Source: Carex sylvatica
Taxonomy: Eukaryota > Streptophyta > Magnoliopsida > Poales > Cyperaceae
DNA length: 64,000 nt
Direction: 5' to 3'
Assembly (NCBI GenBank): GCA_964058845.1
Contig: CAXKVR010000168.1
Span: 41,526-105,525 of the forward strand
Shown here in pieces: positions 35,800 through 47,030 of the stretch. Both the position numbers and the translations under genes were made by a program. Under the pieces are notes generated by a model, which was not told the DNA's origin, made no database searches, and worked only from the letters and a program-made list of their open reading frames with translations. Each line of letters opens with the position of its first letter. Positions within the stretch are counted from its first letter, which is position 1.

Positions 35800-37200
35800 A
35801 ATTTTTTTTTCTTACCACTCTAATAAATTATAATTAAATCATTACCATCCGTTTATTTTGAATTCAAATTTCACCATGAACTCAGACCCAGTGTCTGAAC
35901 GGATTCCCAATCCGAACTCATACCCTGTACGCGGACGGATCTGAACTCATACCCAGTGTACGGACGAATCCGAACTCATACTGGATATGAGTTCGGATTG
36001 CTGCAATAAATTATTGTAATGATAACTTTGAAATAGATGCAAACGGAGTATTTTTTTGAACTCATAGATTTCACGAACTTTGAAATAACTTTGAAATATC
36101 CTTAATATATACTCTCTTAGGAAAACTTATTGTTTTGGAATATGGTTTTAATTGGCATCTGGGTTCATGCCTTTTACTATAACACGGGCATAAATAACTG
36201 TTATATACGTGCACAAATAATTGTTATGAAAACATTGAAATAATACATTAATTTTTTTTAAACTAAATATATAGTTGTGCATTTAAAACGAATTCCATGC
36301 ATGGATATTTGATATTTCATTTGATTTTGAACATATATTTAAATTGATTAAATCACCAAAACTAATTATAATTTTTCAAGTAATATCTAAAACCTGTAAA
36401 AAAATATTATTCGAGTAATATTGAAATAAAATATCATGATAAAGTCAATTTGCATTTGTAATAGATGCTTTTATTAATTCTAGAGACATTCAAAGTGATT
36501 AAACAATCAGAATTTATAGTCGTACCTCAAATATTAATATCATATACTTGCACAAATAATTATTAGACTATTTTTTAAATTAATATAAAAAAATTTACAC
36601 AAAAATGCTACAATAATGAATATTAGATGTCTTCGTTTAATTCTGGACATATTTGAAATTAGTAAATTGCCAAAACTAACAGTGATATTGCAAAAGAAAA
36701 ATACTTAGAACTTGCAGAAATTATAAAAATTATCATTATAGTATTTAAAACAATATTTAAACTTTTATGTGCATATATCGCTTATACATTTCGCATATTT
36801 ATGTAAAACAATATCAGATGTGAAAGAGTGTATACATTATATATTCATTGATAAACTATTTTTTTTTTTTTTTTTACTTGAGTCAGCATATAAATTAAAT
36901 TTTACTATAAGACAGTACAATGATATATATTTTTAATTCGTATTTTTTACTTCAATGATCTACAGTAATATATCATCATTCTTGGAATATATTCGATCCT
37001 AATTCGAACTCATACTCAGTATGAGTTCAGATCCATCCATACACTGAGTATGAGTTCGGATCCGTCTGTGTACTGGGTATGAGTTCGGATTGGGATCCGT
37101 CCGTACACTGGGTTTGAGTTTGTGTTGGAATCTGAATTTAGAATAAACGGATGGTAATGATTTAATTCCAATTTATTAGTGTGGTAAAAAAAAAAAATAT
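35800..37200. mobile_element. Fold-back element with about 200-bp inverted arms, 1.4 kb
   Basis: The left arm (35810-36000) and the reverse complement of the right arm (36995-37200) match over their length, including TACCA-C-CTAATAAATT and AAATCATTACCATCCGTTTAT. They also share three to four tandem near-repeats of about 30 bp built on GAACTCATACCCAGTGTACGGACGGATC. The centre (36005-36990) is AT-rich and non-coding. No target duplication could be fixed. The structure fits a Mutator-type or Foldback element. Confidence 0.7.
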
Positions 37201-38230
37201 TCGCATTCTCGTTTTTATTTAATTTAATAATACAATTGTTAGTGTTAATTTTATGTAGATTTTTCATTGTAAACGGGGTTGAATTAAGCGCTCAAATAAT
37301 TTTAACAGAGAAATTATATAGAAATTTTCTGTGGCACGACACAATTCTAGTATGTACAAACACGTACGTTTTTGCTGCAAATTAATTCAGTTTGCAATGG
37401 ATTCCGCCTTCGGATGAACAATTACATCCCTCCTATATATATGTGCCGTCCGATTGTGGATGAAGGGTTCTCGTTGGCTGTGTTGCTCTTGCTTTCTTTC
37501 TCAGTATCTCAGCTCATGCAGCAGTTGATGGTGTTTCTACTTTCTCTTTCTGTTGGTTCCTTTTTGTATCAATTTTTTTTTTTTTTTTTAACTTTCTTTC
37601 TTGAAAAATTCCATGGCAGCAGCTCCATATTTTTGTCAACTTTCAAAATAGAGTAGGGAAGCCTTCCCTGTTATGATTTGAATAGAGCAAGTTGATTGTT
37701 TGCATGAGCTGTATTGACTGAACAAGTTTTCATTCTACAAATGCATAGGTTTAAACATGCTATGAAAGATGTGGGTGCATGATCAAATAATCAGTACCTA
37801 TATAACACTATCTGCTTTTAATTTTCTCAAGTTTTGGCAAATACAAAATTAGACCCAACAAGCAAGGCTCATAATCTTCAATTGTCAACTGAGCCTCTGT
37901 AAGCTCTGAATTGATCCTTGGCAATCCTCAATTAAGCCCCCATTGTACCAAAAATTTGATTTCAATCTTGATAAAATTAACTAACAGTGACCCTAATATT
38001 GTGTAAATTGCACAATAGAATGTCTGATACTCTGACGACAAACTGAAAGAGGAGACAGCCCATTAACAGGAGACTCAGGCCCAGTAATTACTGGTAAGAA
38101 CTAATAACCTACTTCATTATACAATACAAAATTTACTAAAAAAATTACTTCCTCAATTTATCACCCCTTACATCTATTTAAATGAAATCAACTCTACCAA
38201 TTCCAACAAAACCTGCTCCTCCTACTCTCC
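37201..38230. other. Intergenic DNA
   Basis: No gene could be assigned. A plus-strand open frame (37372-37656, 94 codons) has a hydrophobic, phenylalanine/leucine-rich composition caused by T-rich sequence and no recognisable motif. Confidence 0.4.
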
Positions 38231-38255
38231 ACTGTAAATATAACATCTACCATAG

Positions 38256-38700
38256 AAAACTACAGAGAAAATCATGGCACTATGCCACTAGATGCATGCC
38301 AACTTCTAATCAGATTTACTGTCGATCGAAACATGTGGTTTTTAACTTACGAGCACGAAACATATGTCCGAGGCTTAACCACAGTTACTGTAACAATCAA
38401 CGTCAGTTGTAGAAATGGACTAACCTTCGACCTTCATTTCTGTGCTAGAAGATATGACCGTGTCTCGACTTACCTCAATTGCCACGTGTTCAACTATACA
38501 AAACATATATAGAAAACGATTGCTGACCGTTTGCGCACCAACTCGACATTGTTCGAGACAATATAAGGCACCTCCATGACAGAATATATCAAGGCACACT
38601 TGATTACAACTGACTCTTTGAGAATATGAAAAATTCACACGTCTTCGACACACCGAGAATTACTGATCATTTAAGAGAACTCTCTAATATATCTTAAGTG
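38256..38700 (+). pseudogene. Inverted gene-fragment pair, copy A (unrecognised small gene)
   Basis: The open frame beginning ATGCCACTAGATGCATGCC (38282-38512) encodes MPLDACQLLIRFTVDRNMW, then YEHETYVRGLTTVTVTINVS. It is preceded by AAAATCATGGCACT, the counterpart of the MAAMPLDARQ start in copy B. Downstream, homology to copy B continues in changed frames (TIADRL; HQLDIVRDNIRHLHDRIYQG) to about 38700. Relative to copy B it lacks about 85 bp after the RNG-encoding part and carries frameshifts. Two diverged copies conserving the same protein-level words imply descent from a real coding gene of perhaps 150-180 codons. I do not recognise the family. Confidence 0.55.
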
Positions 38701-39155
38701 AGCAGTAGTTCTAAGTGTGTCCAAGACGTGTAAGTGCTTCACTTTCTCAGATAGGTTGTTGCTTATATCTTGTCTCGAGCAATGTTGAGTTGGTGTGCTA
38801 AATGGTCAGCAACTGTTTTCATGTGTGTTTTGTACGGCTGAACACGTGTCGGGACAGAATCATCCTCAACATAGTATACTTCCATGAATTGCAATGCCAT
38901 TCTTGAGGCAATGTCTTCTGCGATGATGATATTGTCTTATGGTGCATAAGTGAAGGTTTTTCGGAGGTTGGTCTATTCCTCCAACTGACATGGATTGTGA
39001 TAGTAACCGTGTTTAGGCCTCGCACATTTGTCTCATGCTCGTATGTTGGAGGTTACATACACATATCGATAGTGAGTCTAGTGATAAATTGGCGTGCATC
39101 TAGAGGCATTGCTGCCATGATTTTCTTCTAGTTTTTGCAGATGGATTACGGTGTT
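38695..39155 (-). pseudogene. Inverted gene-fragment pair, copy B
   Basis: Reads on the minus strand from ATGGCAGCAATGCC (about 39118): MAAMPLDARQFITRLTIDMC, a stop, then YEHETNVRGLNTVTITIHVS. In another frame it continues IIIAEDIASRMALQFMEVYY, VEDDSVPTRVQPYKTHMKTV and ADHLAHQLNIARDKI. It faces copy A tail to tail, meeting near 38695. The early stop and frame changes mark it as non-functional, yet it preserves a part missing from copy A. The upstream flank (39150-39300) is also shared with 44640-44830. Confidence 0.55.
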
Positions 39156-39356
39156 ATGTATATACAGTGTCATGATGTATTATGTGCATTTTATATGTTG
39201 GATTCAATTTCGGATCTTTTTTTTTTTGGGATTTGGTACCAGTGCTCTGTTCTTGCTCCGATTCGGGTATGAAACACTATGAATGTTACTTTTCTCTTTA
39301 ACATCAAATTTTGGCAACCAAACCTTCTAATATTGCAAGAAGTTATTTGAGTTTGC

Positions 39357-39499
39357 TTTGTTATATTTTCTATTGTGCTTTGTTTAGCCGTATTTATAGT
39401 TGAGTTGTATTTTGGATTCTTAGTACTATGCTATGCTTTGTATGAACTATTGTTTCGTAATGAAACAGGTGAATATACTACCACGTTTGCCAAAAAAAA
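39357..39499 (+). mobile_element. Short retroposon (LINE/SINE 3' end), 16-bp target duplication
   Basis: 143 bp ending in GCCAAAAAAAA, flanked by the direct repeat AGTTATTTGAGTTTGC at 39341-39356 and 39500-39515. The paralogous position in unit 2 (44864-44882) reads straight through with one copy of this word, an exact empty site. The poly-A end and the long duplication indicate target-primed reverse transcription. The body has no Pol III boxes, so a truncated LINE tail is more likely than a SINE. Confidence 0.85.
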
Positions 39500-40734
39500 A
39501 GTTATTTGAGTTTGCAAAAAATCATAAAATAGAGGAACTGATTGGGAAAAATTCAAAGGGTTTGTTGGATTAAATGTTTGTTTTTCTGAATTTACCGGTA
39601 GAAGTTCAGAATTTTCAGGTCAAGTAATTTTTTATTCATCTAAAAAAATAGTAAATAAATTCAAAAAAATATAAAATTTAGTTTAATGTGTACATATTTA
39701 TATAAAGACCATGTTAAACGGTTCGGATCGATAGTTAGAACTTTCAAATTGAATATTTAAGTCCATAGCGTGAGACAATATACGCTATTCATAGTACCAT
39801 AGCCAAACACAAGAGTCAGCAATTAATAAATATGTAATTATTCTTTTTCAAATACAGTAATTCTAACTAGGCTACATATATCTAAAAAAATAGTCAAATT
39901 AAAAATTATTATTGTAGATATGTTATTAATTATTTAAATAGGATGTGTATTATATTTGAGCCAATTTGAAATTTGATTGTTAAATCAATACAATTCTACC
40001 CTTAAAATTTTTAAATTATTTAATAAGAGGCACCTAATTAATATCTTTCAAATCGACCTAAATTTGATACATATTCTATCTAACTAATTGAGAATATACC
40101 TATATTTCTTTTAATTTGAATAATATTTTTTTAAATATATATACCTTATGTACGCTAGAATTATCCTGATTACTACATAATTATAAAGAGAGACAAAAAT
40201 AGTGCCTTGACTGCTAGTAATATTATTGAAAGACTTAAATAGATATTGCTTTCATTATGAACTCATTTTTAATAAAATTTTGCATCCTCTATCACCGATT
40301 ACAGTATAAAATTATCACTCGGTGAAATTAAATACAAAACATTGCAATTATTTATTCTCTTTATTTTTACATCAAACGAATAATCCATTTATTTGTACAT
40401 GTCATCATGTAATCATAAAAGCCATACATATAAAGTAATATATTTTTCAAAAATATTCATATATAATTACCTTATTATTTTTTAGAATAAAAATATTATC
40501 TTACATGCATGTTAGACTTTAACACCATCAATCCATCATCAGCTCAGCAACACAGAGGAAATGTGTATCAAACGCACACAGTGTGGCACGGTCCAATTTT
40601 TAATAATCATTTGATCATGCCACGCTACGTGCGTCTCATACATCTCCTCTTAAACACAAAAAGCATTCAAAACCTGAAAGGAGGCTCGGAAAGAATTTTT
40701 TTGAAATGAAAGGTGGAGATCTAGTCTACTAGTT

Positions 40735-40870
40735 TTTTTCAAATTATTGTGTATATTACAGAGGATTTCTCTATTTTGTGAGTTCCGAACCTATGATATC
40801 TCATATGAGAAGTATGTATCTTTGCCACTAGATCAAATACTGATATTCGATGATATTCGATGTCCGAAAA
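40735..40870 (-). mobile_element. SINE-like remnant in unit 1
   Basis: The minus strand reads GATCTAGTGGCAAAGATACA (A-box-like), then ATCATAGGTTCGGAACTCAC (B-box GGTTCGGAACT) and GAAATCCTCTGTAATATACAC, ending in an A-rich run. This order is that of a tRNA-derived SINE. The paralogous copy at 46912-47030 is more diverged. Target duplications were not resolved. Confidence 0.5.
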
Positions 40871-41202
40871 AACTAGAGAGAAGAAAGAAAAAAAAGATGA
40901 AAGAGAGGAAAAATGAAATACAAGAGAAACCGGAAAAAAGCAGGGCTTATAAATAGGTTGTGGAATTGAGAGGCTTGAAATTTTTTGCATAAGCATCCCT
41001 CAAAAAGAAATAATTAGATAAGTGTTACGAGTAGACCTTCTTGTTAGACATTATTATTCTAATTGTTTAACGCTTCTCTAGAATTCGGTGAGAGGGAGGA
41101 TCTGTACAATACTTGAATTGGTATTCTACATTATAAATCTAGTGGAATATAAATTTAATTGTGTCAAGTTGTATTTCATTTTAATTCATTTAGTATTGAA
41201 TT

Positions 41203-41363
41203 GATATTCTACATTATAAATCTAGTGGAATATAATTTTAATTATGTCAAGTTATATTTCCTTTTAATTCATTTAGTATTTTAATATTAAATAAATTAAA
41301 ATGAAATATAACTTGACATAATTAAAATTATATTCCACTAGATTTTAAATTATGTGGAATACA
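41203..41363. mobile_element. Hairpin MITE, about 70-bp arms (unit 1)
   Basis: The arm 41207-41277 (AAATCTAGTGGAATATAATTTTAATTATG and onward) is the near-perfect complement of 41286-41360, leaving a tiny loop. An extra single arm precedes it at 41130-41206. The paralogous hairpin is at 47287-47468. Such a stem would fold as RNA into a miRNA-precursor-like structure. Confidence 0.7.
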
Positions 41364-41761
41364 ATTATTTCTCATCTTTTTGTTAGATTAACAATTTTAA
41401 ATTCTTAATTTGTACTGTTCAATTTTACTAAAAAAATATAGATGTTTTATAAAATCTTATCACATTATATTACAAAAAAATATATATATATAAGAATTTA
41501 ATCTAACGTTATATTCAGATTTTTTTTTTTTTGTCACGAGTGATATTCATGCACATAGGAAAATTCCTAGATCATTTTATAGAAAATTAAGATATAAATT
41601 TGAACTAGCATTTTATACAAAATATATATGGAAAATATTTGTTCCACAGAAAAATGTAAAACTTGTATACAAAACTTATGTGTTCATTTTATATAAAATC
41701 AAGATATGATTTTTTAGATTATTTTATATTTAAAAAATGTAAAACTTGTACATGAGATTCC

Positions 41762-42125
41762 GGGGTGCAAAAAAAGTTCGTAGTTCGTGATTTGATTGAG
41801 TTTGATTTGAAAAAAAATTAATTCGTAACGAATCAAATCAGTTTGGTTCTGAAACAAATCAAACTCAGTTCGATTCGAAATTGGTTCAAATCGAACTCGC
41901 ACTGAGTCTGGCTCAGTTCGAAACTCTTCTTTTTAGTTCTAAACCCTGCTTTAATTTTAAATCAGTTTGGTTCGAAACTAATTCGAGTCGCACCGAATCA
42001 AACTCGAACTCTTCCTTTCAGTTTGAAATCCTACTTCAATTTCAAACCAGTTCAGTTCAAAATTAATTTGAACTCAAACTCAAACTAAATTAAATTCAAT
42101 TTGATTCGATTCGTTTGCAACCCAG
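41762..42125. mobile_element. hAT-like non-autonomous element, TTCGAA-rich (unit 1 copy)
   Basis: Starts GGGGTGCAAAAAAAGTTCG and ends CGTTTGCAACCC, with AGATTCC on both sides (7 bp). The interior consists of variants of CGAACTGATTCGAAATTGG. It was present before the segmental duplication, since copies occupy the same place at 47877-48228 and 50652-51007. Confidence 0.65.
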
Positions 42126-42287
42126 ATTCCATACAAAAATATTGTTGAGAATTTGTATTAGCATTTTATATATTATTTTTTGGGACTAGCATTTTATCCT
42201 CTCTCACAATTCCCCAAAAACGAAAACTACCTCTTGCATTTGCCTAAAAGCCCAGCAAATGGTCAAACAAGACCACGTCATCACTGT

Positions 42288-42987
42288 GTATTTTTTTTTT
42301 CTTTCAAAAAATATGTAAGGAATTGTATTTATAGAAAACACTACAAAGTAGCTGTTACATAAAATTATACAAAGTAGCTGTTACATAAAATTAAATGAGT
42401 ATATGTAAAAATATATAACTAATTAAAATTAAAAATATATAACTAATTAAAATTAAAAACGCACAGAAATATATGCATTCTATAAATACAAATTTAATCA
42501 TTCTTACTTGATTGAATTGATAGAAGCTTGCTGATGGTTTTCTCCGTGCACATATCACAACTGAGAAGGCATTGAATCTCAACTAGACCGAGAGCTAAAT
42601 CGATCGGACCAGAACAATCACCCATCAACTAAAAAGGTACTGAATCAAATCAGACTGTAAACTAAATCAACTAGTCCAATATTATCACCTTTAAACAGAA
42701 AGAGAAGAAAAAAAAAACAGAAAAAAAGGCTGAAAACAGTACAAAACAACACACAATATATCAAACTAAAAACAGCAAGTATATCTGCTGTACACAGACA
42801 GGAGAGATCACTCGTTCATCCATCATCGAAAAAAAAAGACACCTGTAACTGATCCATTACTTCAGTCCAATACTAAGATGCACTCGGCCAGAGAGACTTT
42901 GCTTCTTTTTTCCTTTTTGTTTCACTCTGTTCGCTTATGTTCGTCGCCACTGCCTAAAGCAACGCTTTATTTCTTTATTCGGTTACT
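42288..42987 (-). mobile_element. Retroposed insertion of about 700 bp in unit 1 only
   Basis: GTCATCACTGT occurs at both edges (42277-42287 and 42988-42998). The sister copies at about 49512 and 51262 contain a single GTCATCACTGTATTTT followed directly by the downstream flank. A poly-T run at 42291-42300 would be the poly-A tail of a minus-strand insertion. Its body matches 14330-14700. A plus-strand 100-codon open frame at 42878-43180 crosses the right edge and is not considered a gene. Confidence 0.55.
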
Positions 42988-43989
42988 GTCATCACTGTAT
43001 TTTATTTTTTTCAAAGGAGGTATTATACGGCGTCTAATCATTGGACCAAATAAATACTACTCTTATTGTTCAAAAATATTTCATATAGAATCTCATGCAC
43101 AAAATTTATATTTTTTTTTGTCATATACAATTTTTGGCACGCCACACTTTGTTAAAATTCAAGTAAAATTTAGAACCTAAACATATTGTTTATGTTTTTT
43201 TTTTTTTTTATCTCAAGCAACTTATCCCATTCACAATTTTTTATATATTTATATTTTACGTGATCAAGAATGATAAATAGATGCAACTAATAATGTTTAT
43301 CTTGTATTCAATATTATCATTGTTTCCCGTTCTGTTTTTTTTCTAAGAAATTGATTTTTTTTTTCAAAACATATCATCTCAATACCTTAATAAAAAAAAT
43401 AATGGATACATCTTTTTCTTTGAAAAATACAATACTTTGTTAATTGGAGTCACAAAATATACCATTAATTAGAGATGATGAAACCTTTTTTAGAGAGAAT
43501 GTAAATATATATCAGACATGTAAGGTTGACAATCTTCTAAGTCACATTATTTTCTATTTTTGGGTTTTATTCAGCGGTGGAACCAGACTTTCAAACAATT
43601 AACGGGATCAAATGCAAATAAGATCAATTATATAAAATTTTCATATATCAATAATGGATATCATTTTTGCAATATCCAAGATATTTTACTCTAAATTTTA
43701 TATAAAATCATATATAAATATAAAAAATTAAATAAAAAATAGGAGTCAATTGACTCCATTAATTATATATGGATCTACCTTTGTTTTCATCACTTGTGCA
43801 AAAAAAAAATTATATATATATATATATTGCCAAATATGCCTGTAGGCTGCACTTGTGCAAAATTATTGGCTTAACAGCTATTTAGTAAAATATGGTGAAT
43901 TGGTATTAAAAATAAATATTTTAAAAGCAATTATTTCAAATCTTATATATTAGTTATTTATCATCAGAACTTGTGAAACTAAAGAGGAG

Positions 43990-44490
43990 CCAAACTTAGG
44001 CGCCAACAATCAAAGTTTTTGGTACAAAATTATTGTTTTTAAAAAAATTTGACCATCTAAAAATAATAATTTTGTATCCATCTTAGAAAATAACCAAAAA
44101 ATAAAAAAAATTAGTCTCCAATCATATTTTAACGTGGATATCATGTTGAGCAATTTGGATCATCTGTTTTGAATTTTAAAATTAAAAATAAAAATATTAA
44201 AGTACGATTAAAGTATAAAGCAATGGACATTTGAGCATAGTCACAATATTTGCAAATTAAACTTGAATAATTTTTTTTTTTTTGTGATGTCGAACCGAAC
44301 ACCGAATTATTTGGTTGACCTAACTTTGACCGAATTAAATCCGAAAAATTCACAAATTTTTCCAGAGTATTTTTTTTTTTTTTGATCTTTTGCATGACTG
44401 AGATTTCTGGTCCGAATAATTCCGAACCATTCCCAAATTATATCTGAATTATTTTCGAATCACGAACTTTTAATCTCGCCGAACCGAACC
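43990..44490. repeat. MITE-like and hAT-like repeats in part B
   Basis: 43990-44190 is a copy of the dispersed family seen at 8920-9125 (CATCTAAAAATAATAATTTTGTA, CATATTTTAACGTGGATATCATG). 44260-44490 is rich in CCGAATTATTTGGTTGACC / GAACCGAACCTGAATAATTC words and looks like a degenerate hAT-type element. Both recur at 53750-54260 in the other copy of part B, so they pre-date the duplication. Confidence 0.5.
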
Positions 44491-44554
44491 TGAATAATTC
44501 ATTTGTCACTATGCATTTGAGCCCTCCTCTTTGTAAAATATGGAAATTGCGTTG

Positions 44555-44618
44555 TAAATTTAAAAAGAGGATAGAGGTAAGTTGGCGTGCATCTAGAGGC
44601 ATTAGTGCCATAATTTTC
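44555..44618 (-). pseudogene. Third, truncated copy of the MALMPLDARQL gene fragment
   Basis: The minus strand reads ATTATGGCACTAATGCC..., encoding MALMPLDARQLTS, and then runs straight into part B of the segmental duplication at AGAGGATAGAGG. Only about 45 coding bases survive. It shows that the duplication breakpoint cut through the first codons of the same gene whose longer relics lie at 38256-39155. Confidence 0.6.
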
Positions 44619-45513
44619 TTGTAGTTTTTGCACATGCATGCATGCAGATGGATTACAGTGTTATGTATATACAGTACGTGTCATTATGTATTATGTGATT
44701 TTTAAATGTTGGATTCAATTTCGGGTCTGAAACCCTAGTTTTTTCTTTTTTGGATTTGGTACCAGTTCTTCGTTGTTGCTCCAATTCAGGTATGAAACAC
44801 TATGAATGTTACTTTTCTCTTTAACATCAAATTTTGGCAACCAAAACTTTTAATATTGCAGGAAGTTATTTGAGTTTGCAAAAAATCATAAAATTGAGGA
44901 ACTGATTGGGAAAAATTCAAGTGGTTGTTGGAATAAATGTTTGTTTTTTGAATTTACTGGTAGATCGAGGTTCAGAATTTTCAAATCGAGTAATTTTATA
45001 TCTATTTAAAAAAAAAAAATTTAAAATGTAAAATTTACTTTACAAGTAACCATATTAAATAATTCAGATCGATTGTTAGGACTTTCAAACCGAATATTTG
45101 AATCCATAGCGTGAGACAATATGCGCTATGTATAGTACCAGCCTCACTCATATTTAATTACTTGCCACAATAGGTTGTACAGTAATTGTTAGTTTGTTCA
45201 TCTAAATTTATTCTCTGCCTTGTAAATTTTCTATTTGCTATGATCCTTGATCAATGCTATAATATGAGATGAGACTCACAGGTAATGAGGATCGGTGAAA
45301 TTAAGATTTTAATTACCACTTGTGCTGGAGACATAATGTATGAACCGCCAAGTTAATTAATGACAGTAAATATTTTTAGATGCTTGAGCGTTAGTTTTAT
45401 TAATTACTGTAATTTCTTTCAATTTTATTTTGGATTTCTTTGTAGCTAGCGCATCTGACCAACAAACAAGTTCTTATATAAAAAAAAGGTGGCATGCAAC
45501 ATATATAAAAAAG

Positions 45514-45844
45514 TAGGGGTGCAAACGGGTCGGATTTTATCTAACCATATCCGAATCCGTATTCGAAAATTAGATACAGATATCTGATATCTGAATATTT
45601 GTACATATAGGATACGAATATGGTTTTAAATTTTAATTATCCGTACATATCCAAATAGTAAATATATAATATATAGTTTAATATACATTATGAAAAAAAT
45701 TATGTTATTTACTATTATAAAAAATAGATATCTGTATTTTAATATCCAATCTGTATCCATCTAATATCCAATCCATATTTGTATCCGAAAAAAAAAATGA
45801 ATACAGATATGGTTTTACCACTATCCGATCCGTTTGCACCCCTA
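45514..45844. mobile_element. hAT-type MITE, 331 bp
   Basis: The termini TAGGGGTGCAAACGGGTCGG and CCGATCCGTTTGCACCCCTA form a strong inverted repeat. The flanks TAAAAAAG (45506-45513) and TAAGAAAG (45845-45852) agree at 7 of 8 positions. The interior repeats ATATCCGAATCC-type words. A relative of the same length lies inverted at 56165-56495. Non-coding. Confidence 0.85.
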
Positions 45845-46911
45845 TAAGAAAGCAATATCTATTAAAAATTTACAATTATGAATCTAAAAGAGTTTTATAT
45901 ATACAAAGCTAACTCCATATTTTCTTTTGGACCAGTATTACTAATTGAATAACGTTACAATATTACATGTATTAACTAGCCAAACACAAGATTCAGCAAT
46001 TAATATATATGTGATTATTCTTTTTCAAATACAGTAATTCTAATTAGGGTACAGTACATATATATAGAAAAAATAGTCAAATTAAAAATTATTATTGTAG
46101 ATGTGTTATTAATTATTTAAATGATGTGTATTATATTTTAGCCAATTTATTTGATTGTTAAATCAATAAAATTCTACCCTTAAAATTTTTAAATTATTTA
46201 ATAAAAGGTTAATTAATATCTTTCAAACCGACCTAAATTTGATACATATAATATCTAAATAATTGAGAATATACCTATAATTTATTTTTTTAATTTGAAT
46301 AATATTTTTTAATATATATACCATAAGATGTACGCTAGAATTACCCTGATAACTACATAATTATAAAGGGAAAAAAATATATAGTGCCTTGACTGCTAAT
46401 AATATTTGAAAGACTTAAATATATATTGCTTTCATTATGAACTCATTTTTAATAAAATTGCATCCTCTATCACCGATTACAGTAAAATTAAAATTATAAC
46501 TCGGTGAAAATACAAAGCATGCATTGCAAATATTTATTCTCTTTATTTAGATCAAACGAATAATCCATTTATTTGTACATGTCATCATGTAATTATAAAA
46601 GTCATACATATAAAGTAATATATTTTTCAAAAATATACATATATAATTATCTTATTTATTTTAGAATAAAAATATTATCTTACGTACATGTTGACTTCAA
46701 CACCATCAATCTATCATCAGTTCAGTAACACAGAGGAAATGTGTATCAAACGCACACAGTGTGCGCGGTCCAATTTTTAATGATCATTTGATCATATCAC
46801 GCTGCGTGCGTCTAATACATCTCCTCTTAAACACGAAAGGCATTCAAAATCTTAAAGAAGGCTCGGAAAGATTTTTTTTGAAATGAAAAGTGGAGGTCTA
46901 ACTTAACAGCT

Positions 46912-47030
46912 TTCTTCAAATTTTAATGTATATTACAGAAAATTTTCTCATTTTGTGAGTTTTGAATTTATGATTTCTTTCATCAGAGCTATATATCTTT
47001 GCAACTAAATTAAAAGCAGATTTTTGAGAT
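46912..47030 (-). mobile_element. SINE-like remnant in unit 2
   Basis: Paralogue of 40735-40870, with matching order (AGTTGCAAAGATATATAGC, AAAACTCACAAAATGAGAAA, TTTCTGTAATATACA) but a more decayed B-box. Confidence 0.45.

Larger units (their letters stand above)
39090..44576. repeat. Tandem segmental duplication, unit 1 (about 5.5 kb)
   Basis: Unit 1 begins at GGCGTGCATCTAGAGGCATT and ends at AAAAGAGGATAGAG. It consists of part A (39090-42170) and part B (42170-44576). Part A matches 44580-48300, and its tail also matches 50318-51030. Part B matches 49390-49555, 51040-51299 and 53203-54410. The similarity is high enough that single insertions can be placed by comparing copies. No intact gene is inside. 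Confidence 0.8.

Noticed and set aside
37372..37656. 94-codon plus-strand frame with a hydrophobic middle
   Set aside because: Phe/Leu/Ser richness follows from poly-T sequence. No start context, splice sites or family motif support it.
40739..40996. Paralogous 80-85-codon minus-strand frames at 40.7 and 46.9 kb (MLMQ...SIPQPIYK)
   Set aside because: Conservation between the two is explained by the segmental duplication, and the 3' half is a SINE-like sequence with Pol III boxes.
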